NCBI RefSeq assembly: GCF_003049505.1
Contig: NZ_PYWN01000038.1
Location: 1-64,000, forward strand
DNA: 64,000 nucleotides
Direction: 5' to 3'
Origin: Metasolibacillus meyeri
GTDB lineage: Bacteria > Bacillota > Bacilli > Bacillales_A > Planococcaceae
Part shown: positions 28,319-38,838 of the stretch, piece by piece
How positions within the stretch are numbered: the first letter of the stretch is position 1
How the letters are laid out: every line of letters begins with the position of its first letter
Made by a program: the position numbers and the translations under genes
Notes under the pieces: model-generated
What the model was told of the DNA's origin: nothing
The model's input: the letters and a program-made list of their open reading frames with translations, nothing else
The model's database searches: none

Positions 28319-28975
28319 TTATTTGCCTCCTTCCACAGAGTTCTTTTTAGTAGGAAGGACTTCACCACGGTAGATCCAAACTTTAACGCCTAATTTACCG
28401 TATGTTGTATCAGCTTCAGCATGTGCATAATCAATGTCAGCACGTAATGTATGAAGCGGAACAGTTCCTTCGCTATAGTGTTCAGCACGCGCGATATCAG
28501 CGCCACCTAAACGACCAGATACTTGTGTTTTGATACCTTTTGCACCAGCGCGAATTGTGCGTTGGATTGCTTGTTTTTGAGCACGACGGAATGATACGCG
28601 GTTCTCAAGTTGACGAGCGATATTTTCTGCTACTAAGCGAGCATCAAGATCAGCACGTTTAATTTCTACGATATTAATGTGAACACGCTTGCCAGTAGAT
28701 TCGCTTAAGTATTTACGTAAGTTTTCAACTTCCGTACCGCCTTTACCGATTACCATACCTGGCTTCGCAGTGTGAATTGTAATGTTTACGCGATTTGCAG
28801 CGCGCTCGATTTCCACTTTAGATACAGATGCATCTTTTAATGTAGATTCGATATGTTTACGAACTTTGATATCTTCGTGTAAAAGAGTAGCATAGTCTTT
28901 CTCAGCGAACCATTTTGATTCCCAATCACGAATAATACCAACTCGTAGTCCTATTGGATGTACTTTTTGACCCAC
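28319..28975 (-). CDS. rpsC: 30S ribosomal protein S3
   Basis: 218 residues: KH domain ([18 protein letters not shown], about 75-92) and C-terminal S3 domain ([19 protein letters not shown]). Part of the mRNA entry-channel helicase. Confidence 0.98.
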   Translation of the reverse strand: MGQKVHPIGLRVGIIRDWESKWFAEKDYATLLHEDIKVRKHIESTLKDASVSKVEIERAANRVNITIHTAKPGMVIGKGGTEVENLRKYLSESTGKRVHINIVEIKRADLDARLVAENIARQLENRVSFRRAQKQAIQRTIRAGAKGIKTQVSGRLGGADIARAEHYSEGTVPLHTLRADIDYAHAEADTTYGKLGVKVWIYRGEVLPTKKNSVEGGK

Positions 28976-28978
28976 GGA

Positions 28979-29323
28979 TTAACCCTCCTTCTTCTCTGAT
29001 ACCACAACAGTAATGTGGCTCGTGCGTTTGTTAATTGCGCTTGCACGTCCTTGAGCACGTGGACGGAAACGTTTTAGTGTTGGACCTTCATCAACAAAGA
29101 TTTCAGATACAACTAAGTTATTTACATCTAACTCATAGTTGTGTTCAGCGTTAGCAACTGCAGATTTTAATACTTTTTCAACGACTGGAGACGCCGCTTT
29201 TGGAGTATGACGTAAAATTGCAACTGCTTCACCGATTTGCTTGCCTCGAATTAAGTCTACTACTAGACGTACTTTACGAGGAGCGATACGAACTGTACGA
29301 GCGATAGCTTTAGCTTGTGTCAT
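28979..29323 (-). CDS. rplV: 50S ribosomal protein L22
   Basis: 114 residues, with [13 protein letters not shown] and the exit-tunnel loop [20 protein letters not shown]. No deletion in the loop region linked to macrolide resistance. Confidence 0.98.
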   Translation of the reverse strand: MTQAKAIARTVRIAPRKVRLVVDLIRGKQIGEAVAILRHTPKAASPVVEKVLKSAVANAEHNYELDVNNLVVSEIFVDEGPTLKRFRPRAQGRASAINKRTSHITVVVSEKKEG

Positions 29324-29345
29324 TAGGATTTACCTCCTCTCAAAA

Positions 29346-29624
29346 TTAGCGTCTTGTTTTCTTATCGTCTGCACCGTGACCTTTGTAAGTACGTGTTGGT
29401 GCGAACTCGCCTAACTTGTGACCTACCATATCTTCTGTCACATATACAGGAACGTGTTTACGTCCATCATATACAGCGATTGTTAAACCGATGAAGTTCG
29501 GGAAGATAGTAGAACGGCGAGACCAAGTTTTAATTACTTGTTTTTTCTCAGAAGCCTCTTGTACTTCCACCTTTTTCATAAGGTGAGTGTCAACAAAAGG
29601 TCCTTTTTTCAAGCTGCGACCCAT
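29346..29624 (-). CDS. rpsS: 30S ribosomal protein S19
   Basis: 92 residues, [20 protein letters not shown] start and [20 protein letters not shown] end. Head protein paired with S13. Confidence 0.98.
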   Translation of the reverse strand: MGRSLKKGPFVDTHLMKKVEVQEASEKKQVIKTWSRRSTIFPNFIGLTIAVYDGRKHVPVYVTEDMVGHKLGEFAPTRTYKGHGADDKKTRR

Positions 29625-29684
29625 TTAGGAACCTCCCTCCGTGATCCCACCACGGCTCTTCTAACGAACCGTAGTACAATCACT

Positions 29685-30515
29685 TTATTTTTTGCGTCCA
29701 CGAATGATAAATTTAGAAGATTTGTTTTTCTTCTTACGTGTTTTATAACCAAGAGCTGGTTTACCCCATGGTGTCATTGGAGATTTACGTCCGATTGGAG
29801 AACGTCCTTCACCACCACCGTGTGGGTGATCATTAGGGTTCATTACAGAACCACGTACAGTTGGGCGTTTACCTAACCAACGAGAACGACCTGCTTTACC
29901 AATGTGGATAAGTTCATGTTGCTCGTTACCAACTTGACCAACTGTTGCACGGCAAGTAGCTAATACTAAGCGAACTTCACCAGATTGAAGACGGATAATT
30001 ACGTATTTATCTTCACGTCCAAGTACTTGTGCTGATGTACCAGCAGAACGTACTAATTGTCCACCTTTACCAGGTTTTAACTCGATGTTATGGATTGTTG
30101 TACCCATTGGAATGTTTGCTAATGGTAATGCGTTACCTACTTTAATATCTGCGTCTGGACCAGAAACGATCGTTTGACCTACTTCAAGACCTTTCGGAGC
30201 TAAGATATAACGTTTTTCACCGTCAGCGTAGTTAATTAATGCGATATTCGCAGAGCGGTTTGGATCATACTCAATTGTAGCAACGCGTCCTGGAATGCCG
30301 TCTTTAATACGTTTAAAGTCGATTACGCGGTATTGCTTCTTATGACCACCACCGTGATGACGAACAGTAATTTTACCTTGGTTGTTACGACCAGCTTTGC
30401 GCTTTTTCGGAGCTAATAAAGACTTTTCAGGCTTATTAGTAGTGATTTCCGCAAAGTCAGATGACGTCATGTTACGACGGCCATTTGAGGTTGGTTTGTA
30501 CTTTTTAATCGCCAT
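29685..30515 (-). CDS. rplB: 50S ribosomal protein L2
   Basis: 276 residues, [20 protein letters not shown] start; the conserved [17 protein letters not shown]-type motif appears as [18 protein letters not shown] with the functional His. Needed for subunit association and peptidyl transferase. Confidence 0.98.
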   Translation of the reverse strand: MAIKKYKPTSNGRRNMTSSDFAEITTNKPEKSLLAPKKRKAGRNNQGKITVRHHGGGHKKQYRVIDFKRIKDGIPGRVATIEYDPNRSANIALINYADGEKRYILAPKGLEVGQTIVSGPDADIKVGNALPLANIPMGTTIHNIELKPGKGGQLVRSAGTSAQVLGREDKYVIIRLQSGEVRLVLATCRATVGQVGNEQHELIHIGKAGRSRWLGKRPTVRGSVMNPNDHPHGGGEGRSPIGRKSPMTPWGKPALGYKTRKKKNKSSKFIIRGRKK

Positions 30516-30557
30516 TTGTGTTCCCTCCTTCTATAATTGCTCAGGTTACCCTGTTTA

Positions 30558-30836
30558 TTAGAATAATTCGATTTCTTTTGAATCAGCAGTTAATTTAATG
30601 ATTGCCTTACGACGTTTGTTTGTATAACCGCTGTATTTACCAACGCGTTTGAATTTACCTTTGTAGTTCATGATGTTTACTTTATCAACTTCAACACCAA
30701 AGATTTCTTCTACCGCGTCTTTAACTTGTGTTTTATTAGCGCGAGTGTCTACTTCAAAAGTATACTTTTTCTCTGCCATTAATTCAGAAGAACGCTCAGT
30801 AATGACCGGACGTTTAATGATATCACGTGCTTCCAT
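30558..30836 (-). CDS. rplW: 50S ribosomal protein L23
   Basis: 92 residues, [20 protein letters not shown] start. Exit-tunnel protein docking trigger factor and SRP. The ATG overlaps the rplD stop by one base. Confidence 0.98.
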   Translation of the reverse strand: MEARDIIKRPVITERSSELMAEKKYTFEVDTRANKTQVKDAVEEIFGVEVDKVNIMNYKGKFKRVGKYSGYTNKRRKAIIKLTADSKEIELF

Positions 30837-31459
30837 TATCCAAGCACCTCCTCAACTTTTTCTACTGCAGCTTTTGTGAATACAACTTTATCGTGACCTA
30901 AAAGATCAAGAACGTTGATTCCGCTAGCTGTTAAAACAGTTACGCCAGGGATGTTACGAGCAGATAATGCTACGTTTTCATCTAAGTCAGCAGTAACGAA
31001 TAATGCTTTTGAATTGATTTCTAATGCTTTTAAAATAGCAGCGAAATCTTTTGTTTTTGGTGCATTTAAAGTTAATGCATCAAGTACTAAGAAGTTTTGT
31101 TCTACAACTTTAGCTGATAAAGCTGATTTAAGAGCTAAGCGACGAACTTTCTTCGGTAATTTATATGAATAGCTTCGTGGAGTTGGGCCGAATACGACAC
31201 CACCGCCGCGCCATTGTGGAGAGCGGATCGAACCTTGACGAGCACGACCAGTTCCTTTTTGACGCCATGGCTTACGACCACCACCAGCAACTTCAGAACG
31301 GTTTTTTACTTTGTGATTACCTTGACGTAGAGAAGCACGTTGTGCGATTACTGCGTCGAATAATACCGCTTCGTTTGGCTCGATTCCGAAAATCGCATCG
31401 TTTAATTCGATTTCACCAACTGAAGCGCCTGTTTGACTAAGTACAGATACCTTTGCCAT
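30836..31459 (-). CDS. rplD: 50S ribosomal protein L4
   Basis: 207 residues with the tunnel loop [22 protein letters not shown](R)QKGTGRAR is wild type at positions linked to macrolide resistance. Twenty-six bases after rplC. Confidence 0.98.
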   Translation of the reverse strand: MAKVSVLSQTGASVGEIELNDAIFGIEPNEAVLFDAVIAQRASLRQGNHKVKNRSEVAGGGRKPWRQKGTGRARQGSIRSPQWRGGGVVFGPTPRSYSYKLPKKVRRLALKSALSAKVVEQNFLVLDALTLNAPKTKDFAAILKALEINSKALFVTADLDENVALSARNIPGVTVLTASGINVLDLLGHDKVVFTKAAVEKVEEVLG

Positions 31460-31485
31460 TCCTGTTTCCTCCTTTCTTTGGGAAA

Positions 31486-32115
31486 TTATTTAGATTTAAT
31501 AGCAGTCTTCACTGTTACTAATGCTTTTTTAGAACCAGGAACATTACCTTTAACTAATAATAGGTTACGTTCAGCATCCACCTTAACGATTTCAAGGTTT
31601 TGGATTGTTACAACGTGACCACCCATTTGACCAGGTAATTTCTTTTGTTTGAATACGCGGTTCGGAGCAACTGGACCCATTGAACCAGGACGACGGTGGT
31701 AACGAGAGCCGTGGGCCATAGGACCACGAGATTGTCCGTGGCGTTTAATTACACCTTGGAAACCTTTACCTTTTGAAACACCTGTTACATCAATTACATC
31801 GCCTTCTGCGAAAATTTCTACTTTGACTTCTTGACCAACTTCGTATTCTGCTACGTTTGTGTTGCGGAATTCACGAATGAAGCGCTTAGGAGCCGTATTT
31901 GCTTTTGCTACGTGACCTTGTTCTGGTTTGTTTGAAAGCTTAACGCGCTTATCTTCGAAACCAACTTGAATTGCTTCGTAGCCGTCAGTTTCAACTGTTT
32001 TCTTTTGAAGCACTACGTTTGGTGTAGCTTCGATTACTGTTACTGGGATTAAATCTCCGTTCTCAGCGAAAACTTGAGTCATACCGATTTTTCTACCTAA
32101 GATTCCTTTAGCCAT
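31486..32115 (-). CDS. rplC: 50S ribosomal protein L3
   Basis: 209 residues, [20 protein letters not shown] start and the [20 protein letters not shown]-type loop near the peptidyl transferase centre. Early assembly protein. Confidence 0.98.
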   Translation of the reverse strand: MAKGILGRKIGMTQVFAENGDLIPVTVIEATPNVVLQKKTVETDGYEAIQVGFEDKRVKLSNKPEQGHVAKANTAPKRFIREFRNTNVAEYEVGQEVKVEIFAEGDVIDVTGVSKGKGFQGVIKRHGQSRGPMAHGSRYHRRPGSMGPVAPNRVFKQKKLPGQMGGHVVTIQNLEIVKVDAERNLLLVKGNVPGSKKALVTVKTAIKSK

Positions 32116-32161
32116 TTGTCACACCTCCTGTAAATTTTAAAAGTTCTATTTCGTTTTACCA

Positions 32162-32598
<437 letters not shown>

Positions 32599-32627
32599 AT
32601 TATATACAATCCTATTGCAATAAGCAA
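32599..32627 (-). promoter_or_regulatory. Promoter of the S10 operon
   Basis: Minus-strand TTGCTT (32622-32627) and a perfect TATAAT (32599-32604) separated by 17 bases. The rest of the spacer to 32862 shows no gene. Confidence 0.75.
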
Positions 32628-32862
32628 GTAGTTTTATAAAAAAAAATGAATGCCTTTGTCATGCTCTATTTCGTTAATTACATTTCGCTATATTTATAAG
32701 CCGTTGTCTAGTATATAAAATATTTCCCGCCATTGCAAGCGATAATTGTAGCTTGTTGTATTGCAGTTGCTGCTTTTATGTAAGACACTTTATAATCAAA
32801 CACTTTTCGGGCAATAAATACTTCTTTCTGCTAGTCAATTTGCATATTCATTCAAAAAAATA

Positions 32863-32889
32863 AGTAGTGACCCACAAAGAATCACTACT
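32863..32889 (-). terminator. Terminator of the Bce-type transporter operon
   Basis: Stem AGTAGTGA/TCACTACT followed on the minus strand by TATTTTTTT, 20 bases past the permease stop. Confidence 0.8.
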
Positions 32890-32910
32890 CTCTTCCTATT
32901 TAATTGTTGT

Positions 32911-34905
32911 TTATAAACTACCCTTGACTACCTTTTTATAATAGTGAACCGACAATAGCATAAATACGAGATACATGAAAATATATAAAGCCATCATGAT
33001 CAACATCGGTGCCACTAACTCTGCCCCAAAAAAGAACCAGCCTGACTTGACTGCAAAATAGCTATGCAATAGCCCAATTAGTAACGGTACACCAAAGTTA
33101 AAGATTTGTTTCCATATGATACCTTTTAAAATATCCTGCTCAGAAAAACCTATCTTCCTCAATGTCGTGTAGCTTGCCTGCTCCTCATCAGCCTCTGCAA
33201 CTTGTTTAAAGTACAAAATGCTGCCTGTTGTCAGTAAGAACGCTAATCCTAAGAAAGCCGCAATAAATATAGTCATACCGAAAATGCTCATATACTCTTG
33301 CCATTCCTGCTGGTATGAATTTTGTTTAACAATAATTTGTTTTCCATCTAACTCGAAAATATCCCGAATATCCGCTCCCGATTGTATATACAGCTCCTCC
33401 GCTTGCAATATATCATTTCTATCTTCTAAAAATACAAGCGTTTGAGGTACACGCTGGCGTTCACCATAAAATTCTTTATATTGCTCGTATTTGGCATCCG
33501 ATACAACAAGCACTGCATAAATCACACCGTTGCTACCGTTTTGCGTAAGCGTGCTTTCTCGGCGTACATCTACAATTTTCAATTTATCTTGTAGACGATT
33601 ACCTAATGTTTCTAGCATTACGTCAATTTCTCCTTGCTTTTTCACCTCATACACCTTTGTCACACTATCAACCATATTCGTTAAAATGGCCTCATCTTCT
33701 GCTAGCTCAATTTTTCCTTGCAATTGTTCATAAGTAGATTGGGAAATCAGCCTTTTACTCGCATTCTCTCCATAAAAAATTTGATTAACATCATCAGGAT
33801 CCTTTAATAAATTAGCCACATCAAATTTCACATAAATATCTTCGTATGTTACCGCCTGATAATCAATGTGATGCTCATCTAGCAAAGCTAAGAACGCTGG
33901 TCCTTTCTCCGTCACAAGCGCATAATCAGCCGGTACTACATTTTTCACTGCCTTCTCTGCTGAATAATAAGAAATATATGCAAGTGTTGAAATAGCTAAT
34001 GACACCGCTGTTAGTACAGTAATCAAGGTTAAAGACTTCGCATTGCCTTTCATACGATGCATAATTGGTGTCACTGCCAGTACATCCGTTGTTGTTAAAT
34101 GACCATTTTTAGATAGTCGACGTAAATTAAAGATAAACGCAACAGAATAACGAAAGACTAAAAATGCACCACCAATCGTTGAGGCTAAAATCAGCAACAT
34201 ATTCCTCAATAGCGCATCAACCTTATTATCTGCAAACAACTGTGTTGATTCATAATAACCGTATACAATTAATAGAATACCGAGCACACCCACAGACATT
34301 TGCCATACGCTAAAGCGCTTTACACGCTCTTCAGTTTGATGAGAGGCCGTAAATAAAGATAACAATGAAACACGTCGAATCAGCCAATAGAGCTGTGCTA
34401 AAATAACAAGCAACAACAAACCAAATAATCCAAGCGTTTGCATAATTGCCTTTGAACTAAAGGTTAAACGCACCAATACATCCTGTTCTAATATTTTCAT
34501 CAAAATAAGTGTAAAAAATCGTGAGCTTAAAAGACCTGTAACAACGCCAATGAGCACAGCCCCACTAAATAACACGAAATTTTCAAATGCGATTAGACGA
34601 AAAATCAGTCCCTTTGTCATACCGATTAACTGATACATGCCTATTTCCTTACTACGCCTCTTCGTAAATAGATGATTGGCATACAACACAAAAAATAAGA
34701 CAATGAAATATAACAAATAGGAAGCTGCTTTAAAACCAGCTGCTGCCATTGAGCTATTCGACACTTGTTCTAATACCTCATCATTAAATTGGAGCGTCAC
34801 AAAGGAAAAATAAAGAGTCACACTGAAAATGAGTGAAAAGAAATACAAAAAGTAATGACGCATATTTTTCAGCATAGAGCGTGTAATTAAGCGCCTAATC
34901 GTCAT
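32911..34905 (-). CDS. Bce-type antimicrobial-peptide ABC transporter permease (FtsX family)
   Basis: 664 residues from the ATG at 34905 (GGTGGTG six bases upstream), reaching into the end of the ATPase gene by 11 bases. Ten predicted membrane segments with two FtsX domains and a large extracellular domain (about residues 300-505) between segments VII and VIII, the hallmark of BceB/VraG/YxdM permeases that both export or shield against peptide antibiotics and signal to the partner kinase. Next to its ATPase, kinase and regulator. The peptide recognised (bacitracin, other) cannot be read from sequence. Confidence 0.88.
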   Translation of the reverse strand: MTIRRLITRSMLKNMRHYFLYFFSLIFSVTLYFSFVTLQFNDEVLEQVSNSSMAAAGFKAASYLLYFIVLFFVLYANHLFTKRRSKEIGMYQLIGMTKGLIFRLIAFENFVLFSGAVLIGVVTGLLSSRFFTLILMKILEQDVLVRLTFSSKAIMQTLGLFGLLLLVILAQLYWLIRRVSLLSLFTASHQTEERVKRFSVWQMSVGVLGILLIVYGYYESTQLFADNKVDALLRNMLLILASTIGGAFLVFRYSVAFIFNLRRLSKNGHLTTTDVLAVTPIMHRMKGNAKSLTLITVLTAVSLAISTLAYISYYSAEKAVKNVVPADYALVTEKGPAFLALLDEHHIDYQAVTYEDIYVKFDVANLLKDPDDVNQIFYGENASKRLISQSTYEQLQGKIELAEDEAILTNMVDSVTKVYEVKKQGEIDVMLETLGNRLQDKLKIVDVRRESTLTQNGSNGVIYAVLVVSDAKYEQYKEFYGERQRVPQTLVFLEDRNDILQAEELYIQSGADIRDIFELDGKQIIVKQNSYQQEWQEYMSIFGMTIFIAAFLGLAFLLTTGSILYFKQVAEADEEQASYTTLRKIGFSEQDILKGIIWKQIFNFGVPLLIGLLHSYFAVKSGWFFFGAELVAPMLIMMALYIFMYLVFMLLSVHYYKKVVKGSL

Positions 34906-35656
34906 AGCCATCACCACCTAAAACGCTTTGTGTGCTTAAAATTTGCTGAAAGAACTCTTGGCGTGTCTTATCGCCTTTATAAAGTTCTGTGTAAAGTGCC
35001 CCATCCTTCAAAAATAGCACGCGGGAGCAAAAGCTCGCTGCTACCGCATCATGTGTCACCATCATAATCGTTACATGATGCTCTCTGTTGATTTGCTCCA
35101 TATTTTTCAACAGTGCTGCCGCTGACTTCGAATCAAGCGCTCCCGTTGGCTCATCTGCAAAAACTATGGACGGATTAGTAATCAATGCACGTGCTGCAGA
35201 AGTGCGCTGCTTTTGTCCTCCTGAGATTTCATTCGGATATTTTGCAATAATATCTTCAATACGTAAAATTTTCACAAGCGCTTGAAAGCGTTGTTCAGCC
35301 GCTTTATGTGGGATTTTTTTAATTGCTAAAGGAAGCAAAATATTCTCTTTTACCGTCAATGTATCGAGCAAATTATAATCTTGAAAAATAAATCCTAACG
35401 CATCACGTCTAAAAGCCGCCAACTGGCGCTCCTTCATTTCCTGCAATATTTGCCCATTAATCTCTACAATCCCTTCGGTTACATGGTCAATAGAGCATAG
35501 CACATTTAATAATGTTGTTTTCCCAGAGCCTGAAGGCCCCATAATGCCAACAAACTCACCTTTACTTACTTCTAAATCTATACCTTTTAACACTTCAACT
35601 GCTGTAAATCGTTTGCCATATGTTTTACGGACTTTGCGGGCCGTTAAAATATTCAT
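34895..35656 (-). CDS. Bce-type ABC transporter ATP-binding protein
   Basis: 253 residues, LolD/MacB-like ATPase: Walker [10 protein letters not shown] (about 40-48), signature [16 protein letters not shown], Walker [13 protein letters not shown] and switch His in VTHD. GCAGGAGGAATAAATA before the ATG. Overlaps the permease gene. Works with the FtsX-type permease in peptide-antibiotic detoxification. Confidence 0.92.
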   Translation of the reverse strand: MNILTARKVRKTYGKRFTAVEVLKGIDLEVSKGEFVGIMGPSGSGKTTLLNVLCSIDHVTEGIVEINGQILQEMKERQLAAFRRDALGFIFQDYNLLDTLTVKENILLPLAIKKIPHKAAEQRFQALVKILRIEDIIAKYPNEISGGQKQRTSAARALITNPSIVFADEPTGALDSKSAAALLKNMEQINREHHVTIMMVTHDAVAASFCSRVLFLKDGALYTELYKGDKTRQEFFQQILSTQSVLGGDGYDD

Positions 35657-35720
35657 TATTTATTCCTCCTGCTTTCTTATGTATCTTCATTTTACAGCTG
35701 CCGCAAGTAGAAATCGTTCG

Positions 35721-35734
35721 TTTTACGTTACAAT
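35721..35734 (-). promoter_or_regulatory. Candidate response-regulator site upstream of the transporter genes
   Basis: Minus-strand ATTGTAACGTAAAA matches the palindrome ATTGTAAACTTACAAT found before the response-regulator gene (37455-37470) in its first half and partly in its second. Location about 65 bases before the ATPase start fits an activator site. Speculative. Confidence 0.35.
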
Positions 35735-35738
35735 AATA

Positions 35739-35767
35739 AACGGTATGTGACAATGTCGTCACATACC
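35739..35767 (-). terminator. Terminator of the regulator-kinase operon
   Basis: Perfect stem CGGTATGTGAC/GTCACATACCG around AATGTC, overlapping the kinase stop codon and followed on the minus strand by TTTATTATTG. The dyad could also be a protein-binding site. Confidence 0.6.
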
Positions 35768-36763
35768 GAATGTTCGCACATATTCATTTTGCACAGGGAA
35801 TTTAAATACAACGGTTGTACCTTTCCGATAAATCGAATCAACATATAACAGTATACCTAAAGATGTCGCAGCTCGCTTTGCTAAATAAAGCCCCATTCCC
35901 GTTGCCACATTTGTTTCTCTGCCTATTGTGCCAGTATAAGATTTTTTAAAAATACGCGGTAAATCCTCTGGACGAATGCCTGGTCCCACATCGGTTATCT
36001 TCAACAAAATATGCTCTTGTACATCACGCGTGACATTAACAATAATTTCACTATTATGCGGACTATATTTAATCGCATTTGACAGCACTTGGCGCACAAT
36101 AAACCCAAGCCATTTTGCATCTGTTAACACAACTTCCTCTATCTCATCTATTTGGAAGCCAATCCCTTTCTCCATACACCATGTTTGAAATTGTCGTATT
36201 TCTTTAAAGATAACTGTTCGCAGTTGCACTTGTTCGAGTCGATTATCTTCCGCAATCGTTTGCAATCTCGTTTGGTGTAATTGTTGATCAACCAATAAAT
36301 GCAGACGTATCCATTCCTGTTCTAGCCGATTGCGCGCTTTGTTATCCTCTAATTGCTCTATCATTAGTTTCATCGCTGTTAACGGTGCTTTAATTTCATG
36401 CACCCACGCTAGAAGCTCATCTTGCTCTTCACTTTTCTCAAATTTAATTTTTTGTACAATTTTCACTTGCTGCTGCCTTTGTTCTTCATACAATTCAATG
36501 ATCTTACGTGTATACAAGTCCCAACGATAGCTTTCAACATCCTGTAGCGACTTTTGATAGAGGATATTTTTCAAGCTAGCTCTTTCCCAAAAATAACGAG
36601 CAGTTAAAAATAATAAAAATAGCAAAATAGCCACACTATTTAAATAGCCTATAGACACCGCCGCAAATCCAGTATCAAGCATACAAATTATATTCCACAC
36701 TAGAAGTAGCCCAATAAAGAAACTAATCCACATCATATGTTGTCGGATAAATAATAGAATCAT
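35759..36763 (-). CDS. Intramembrane-sensing histidine kinase (BceS-like)
   Basis: 334 residues. Two membrane helices at about 11-30 and 36-56 with almost no extracellular loop, so it lacks its own sensor and relies on the adjacent transporter (family knowledge). Phosphoacceptor His122 in VHEIKAPLTAMK, then the N box SNAIKYSPHN, G1 DVGPGI and G2 GMGLYLAK. Overlaps the response regulator by four bases. Confidence 0.9.
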   Translation of the reverse strand: MILLFIRQHMMWISFFIGLLLVWNIICMLDTGFAAVSIGYLNSVAILLFLLFLTARYFWERASLKNILYQKSLQDVESYRWDLYTRKIIELYEEQRQQQVKIVQKIKFEKSEEQDELLAWVHEIKAPLTAMKLMIEQLEDNKARNRLEQEWIRLHLLVDQQLHQTRLQTIAEDNRLEQVQLRTVIFKEIRQFQTWCMEKGIGFQIDEIEEVVLTDAKWLGFIVRQVLSNAIKYSPHNSEIIVNVTRDVQEHILLKITDVGPGIRPEDLPRIFKKSYTGTIGRETNVATGMGLYLAKRAATSLGILLYVDSIYRKGTTVVFKFPVQNEYVRTFGM

Positions 36764-37437
36764 GTAGACACCGCCATATAGCCTAGCCCTTTTTTCGTCA
36801 CGATAACATCTATCAACCCCACTTCTTCAAGCTTTTGACGAAGGCGATTGATGTTCACTGTTAGCGTGTTATCATTTACAAAACGTTCATCATCCCATAG
36901 CTTGCGCATTAACTCATCGCGCGACACAATTTTATCTACTCGCTCTACTAGTAGCTTCAAAATAAATAGCTCATTTTTCGTAAAGTCGATTTGTTGATTA
37001 TTATATGTAAGAATCCCTCGCTCATAATCAATCAGCGCCTCTTGCCAGCTAATAATTTGCTGTGCTTGCTGCTGATAATCATATGTACGTCTTAATAAGG
37101 CCTGTATTTTTGCTACAAGCACATCCATATGGAAAGGTTTTTGCACAAAATCATCCGCACCAAGCTGCATCGCCATTACCATATCCATCGGGTGATCTCT
37201 GGATGATAAAAATAAAATTGGCACATTGGATATTGCCCGAATTTCCCGACACCAATGAAAGCCATCATAGGCAGGTAGCTGAATATCTATAATGACAAGC
37301 TGAGGATTTTCCTTTGTGAAATCATCCATCACTTTATGGAAACTCTTTGGTCCTTCTACGGTCAAAGACCATTGTTGCAAGCGTTCCTCTATTAAACGAG
37401 ATATCGACATATCATCCTCTATTAAAAAAATTTTCAC
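36760..37437 (-). CDS. OmpR-family response regulator (BceR-like)
   Basis: 225 residues. Receiver domain with acidic pocket Glu7-Asp8-Asp9, phosphoacceptor Asp51 (IIDIQLPAYDG) and Lys in QKPFH; C-terminal winged-helix DNA-binding domain (about 125-223). GTG start with GAGAGGTGA six bases upstream. Expected to activate the transporter pair 35656-32911 when the kinase reports peptide antibiotic. Confidence 0.92.
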   Translation of the reverse strand: MKIFLIEDDMSISRLIEERLQQWSLTVEGPKSFHKVMDDFTKENPQLVIIDIQLPAYDGFHWCREIRAISNVPILFLSSRDHPMDMVMAMQLGADDFVQKPFHMDVLVAKIQALLRRTYDYQQQAQQIISWQEALIDYERGILTYNNQQIDFTKNELFILKLLVERVDKIVSRDELMRKLWDDERFVNDNTLTVNINRLRQKLEEVGLIDVIVTKKGLGYMAVST

Positions 37438-37454
37438 TATTAGTCACCTCTCTT

Positions 37455-37470
37455 ATTGTAAGTTTACAAT
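37455..37470. promoter_or_regulatory. Perfect palindrome before the response-regulator gene
   Basis: ATTGTAAGTTTACAAT (two arms TTGTAA/TTACAA) directly before the ribosome site of the response regulator. A candidate autoregulatory operator. Confidence 0.45.
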
Positions 37471-37481
37471 AAATACAAAAA

Positions 37482-37509
37482 AAACCTCAAGAGCGTCCCC
37501 TTGAGGTTT
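37482..37509 (-). terminator. tuf terminator
   Basis: Stem AAACCTCAAG/CTTGAGGTTT followed on the minus strand by eight Ts, 13 bases past the tuf stop. Confidence 0.88.
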
Positions 37510-37522
37510 AAGAAAAGATTAA

Positions 37523-38710
37523 TTATTTTTGGATAGAAGCAACTACACCAGCGCCTACAGTACGGCCACCCTCACGGATAGAGAATTTAGTACCTTCTTC
37601 AAGAGCGATTGGAGCGATAAGTTCTACTGTCATTTCGATGTTATCGCCAGGCATAACCATTTCTACGCCTTCTGGTAAGTTACAAATACCTGTTACGTCA
37701 GTTGTACGGAAGTAGAACTGAGGACGGTAGTTAGAGAAGAATGGAGTATGACGGCCACCCTCTTCTTTTGATAAAACATAAACTTCAGCTTTGAAGTTTG
37801 TGTGTGGAGTAATTGAACCTGGTTTAGCTAATACTTGACCACGTTGGATATCTTCACGAGCTACACCACGAAGTAAAGCACCGATGTTGTCACCAGCTTC
37901 AGCGTAGTCTAATAATTTACGGAACATTTCAACGCCTGTTACAGTTGTTGATTTAGCTTCTTCAGCGATACCAACGATCTCAACTACGTCACCAACTTTA
38001 ACTTGACCACGTTCAACACGGCCAGTTGCTACTGTACCACGACCAGTGATAGAGAATACATCCTCTACTGGCATCATGAATGGTTTGTCAGTTTGACGTT
38101 CTGGAGTTGGGATGTAGCTATCTACAGCATCCATTAATTCAACGATTTTTTCTTCCCATTCTGCTTCGCCTTCAAGAGCTTTAAGAGCAGAACCTTTGAT
38201 TACAGGTAGATCATCACCTGGGAAGTCATATTCAGAAAGTAGGTCACGGATTTCCATTTCTACTAATTCTAATAATTCTTCGTCGTCTACCATATCACAT
38301 TTGTTCATGAATACTACTAAGTAAGGTACACCTACTTGACGTGATAAAAGGATGTGCTCACGAGTTTGTGGCATTGGGCCATCAGCAGCAGATACTACTA
38401 AGATACCGCCGTCCATTTGTGCAGCACCAGTGATCATGTTTTTAACATAGTCAGCGTGTCCTGGGCAGTCAACGTGTGCATAGTGACGTGATTCAGTTTC
38501 ATACTCAACGTGTGAAGTATTGATTGTAATACCACGCTCTTTTTCTTCTGGAGCGTTATCAATATCAGCGTAAGATTTAGCTTCGCCACCCATTTTTTTA
38601 GAAAGAACTGTTGCAATAGCAGCAGTTAAAGTAGTTTTACCATGGTCAACGTGACCAATTGTACCAATGTTAGCATGCGTTTTCGAACGGTCAAATTTTT
38701 CTTTAGCCAT
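37523..38710 (-). CDS. tuf: Elongation factor Tu
   Basis: 395 residues. GTPase motifs GHVDHGKTT (about 19-27), [15 protein letters not shown] and GSALK; domains II and III complete to [11 protein letters not shown]. Delivers aminoacyl-tRNA to the ribosome. Last gene of the str operon, 128 bases after fusA; that gap carries a TGGCTTA/TAAGCCA hairpin (38761-38787). Confidence 0.98.
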   Translation of the reverse strand: MAKEKFDRSKTHANIGTIGHVDHGKTTLTAAIATVLSKKMGGEAKSYADIDNAPEEKERGITINTSHVEYETESRHYAHVDCPGHADYVKNMITGAAQMDGGILVVSAADGPMPQTREHILLSRQVGVPYLVVFMNKCDMVDDEELLELVEMEIRDLLSEYDFPGDDLPVIKGSALKALEGEAEWEEKIVELMDAVDSYIPTPERQTDKPFMMPVEDVFSITGRGTVATGRVERGQVKVGDVVEIVGIAEEAKSTTVTGVEMFRKLLDYAEAGDNIGALLRGVAREDIQRGQVLAKPGSITPHTNFKAEVYVLSKEEGGRHTPFFSNYRPQFYFRTTDVTGICNLPEGVEMVMPGDNIEMTVELIAPIALEEGTKFSIREGGRTVGAGVVASIQK

Positions 38711-38838
38711 TAGAGAAAGCCTCCTATAATCTATGTTTTAGTTTTTTATGTTATGAGTGCTGGCTTAAACCGGGCCCAGCTAAGCCAGACAATCATAGCT
38801 TACAAATTAGTTATACTTTATGCAAGATGAAATTTCAA

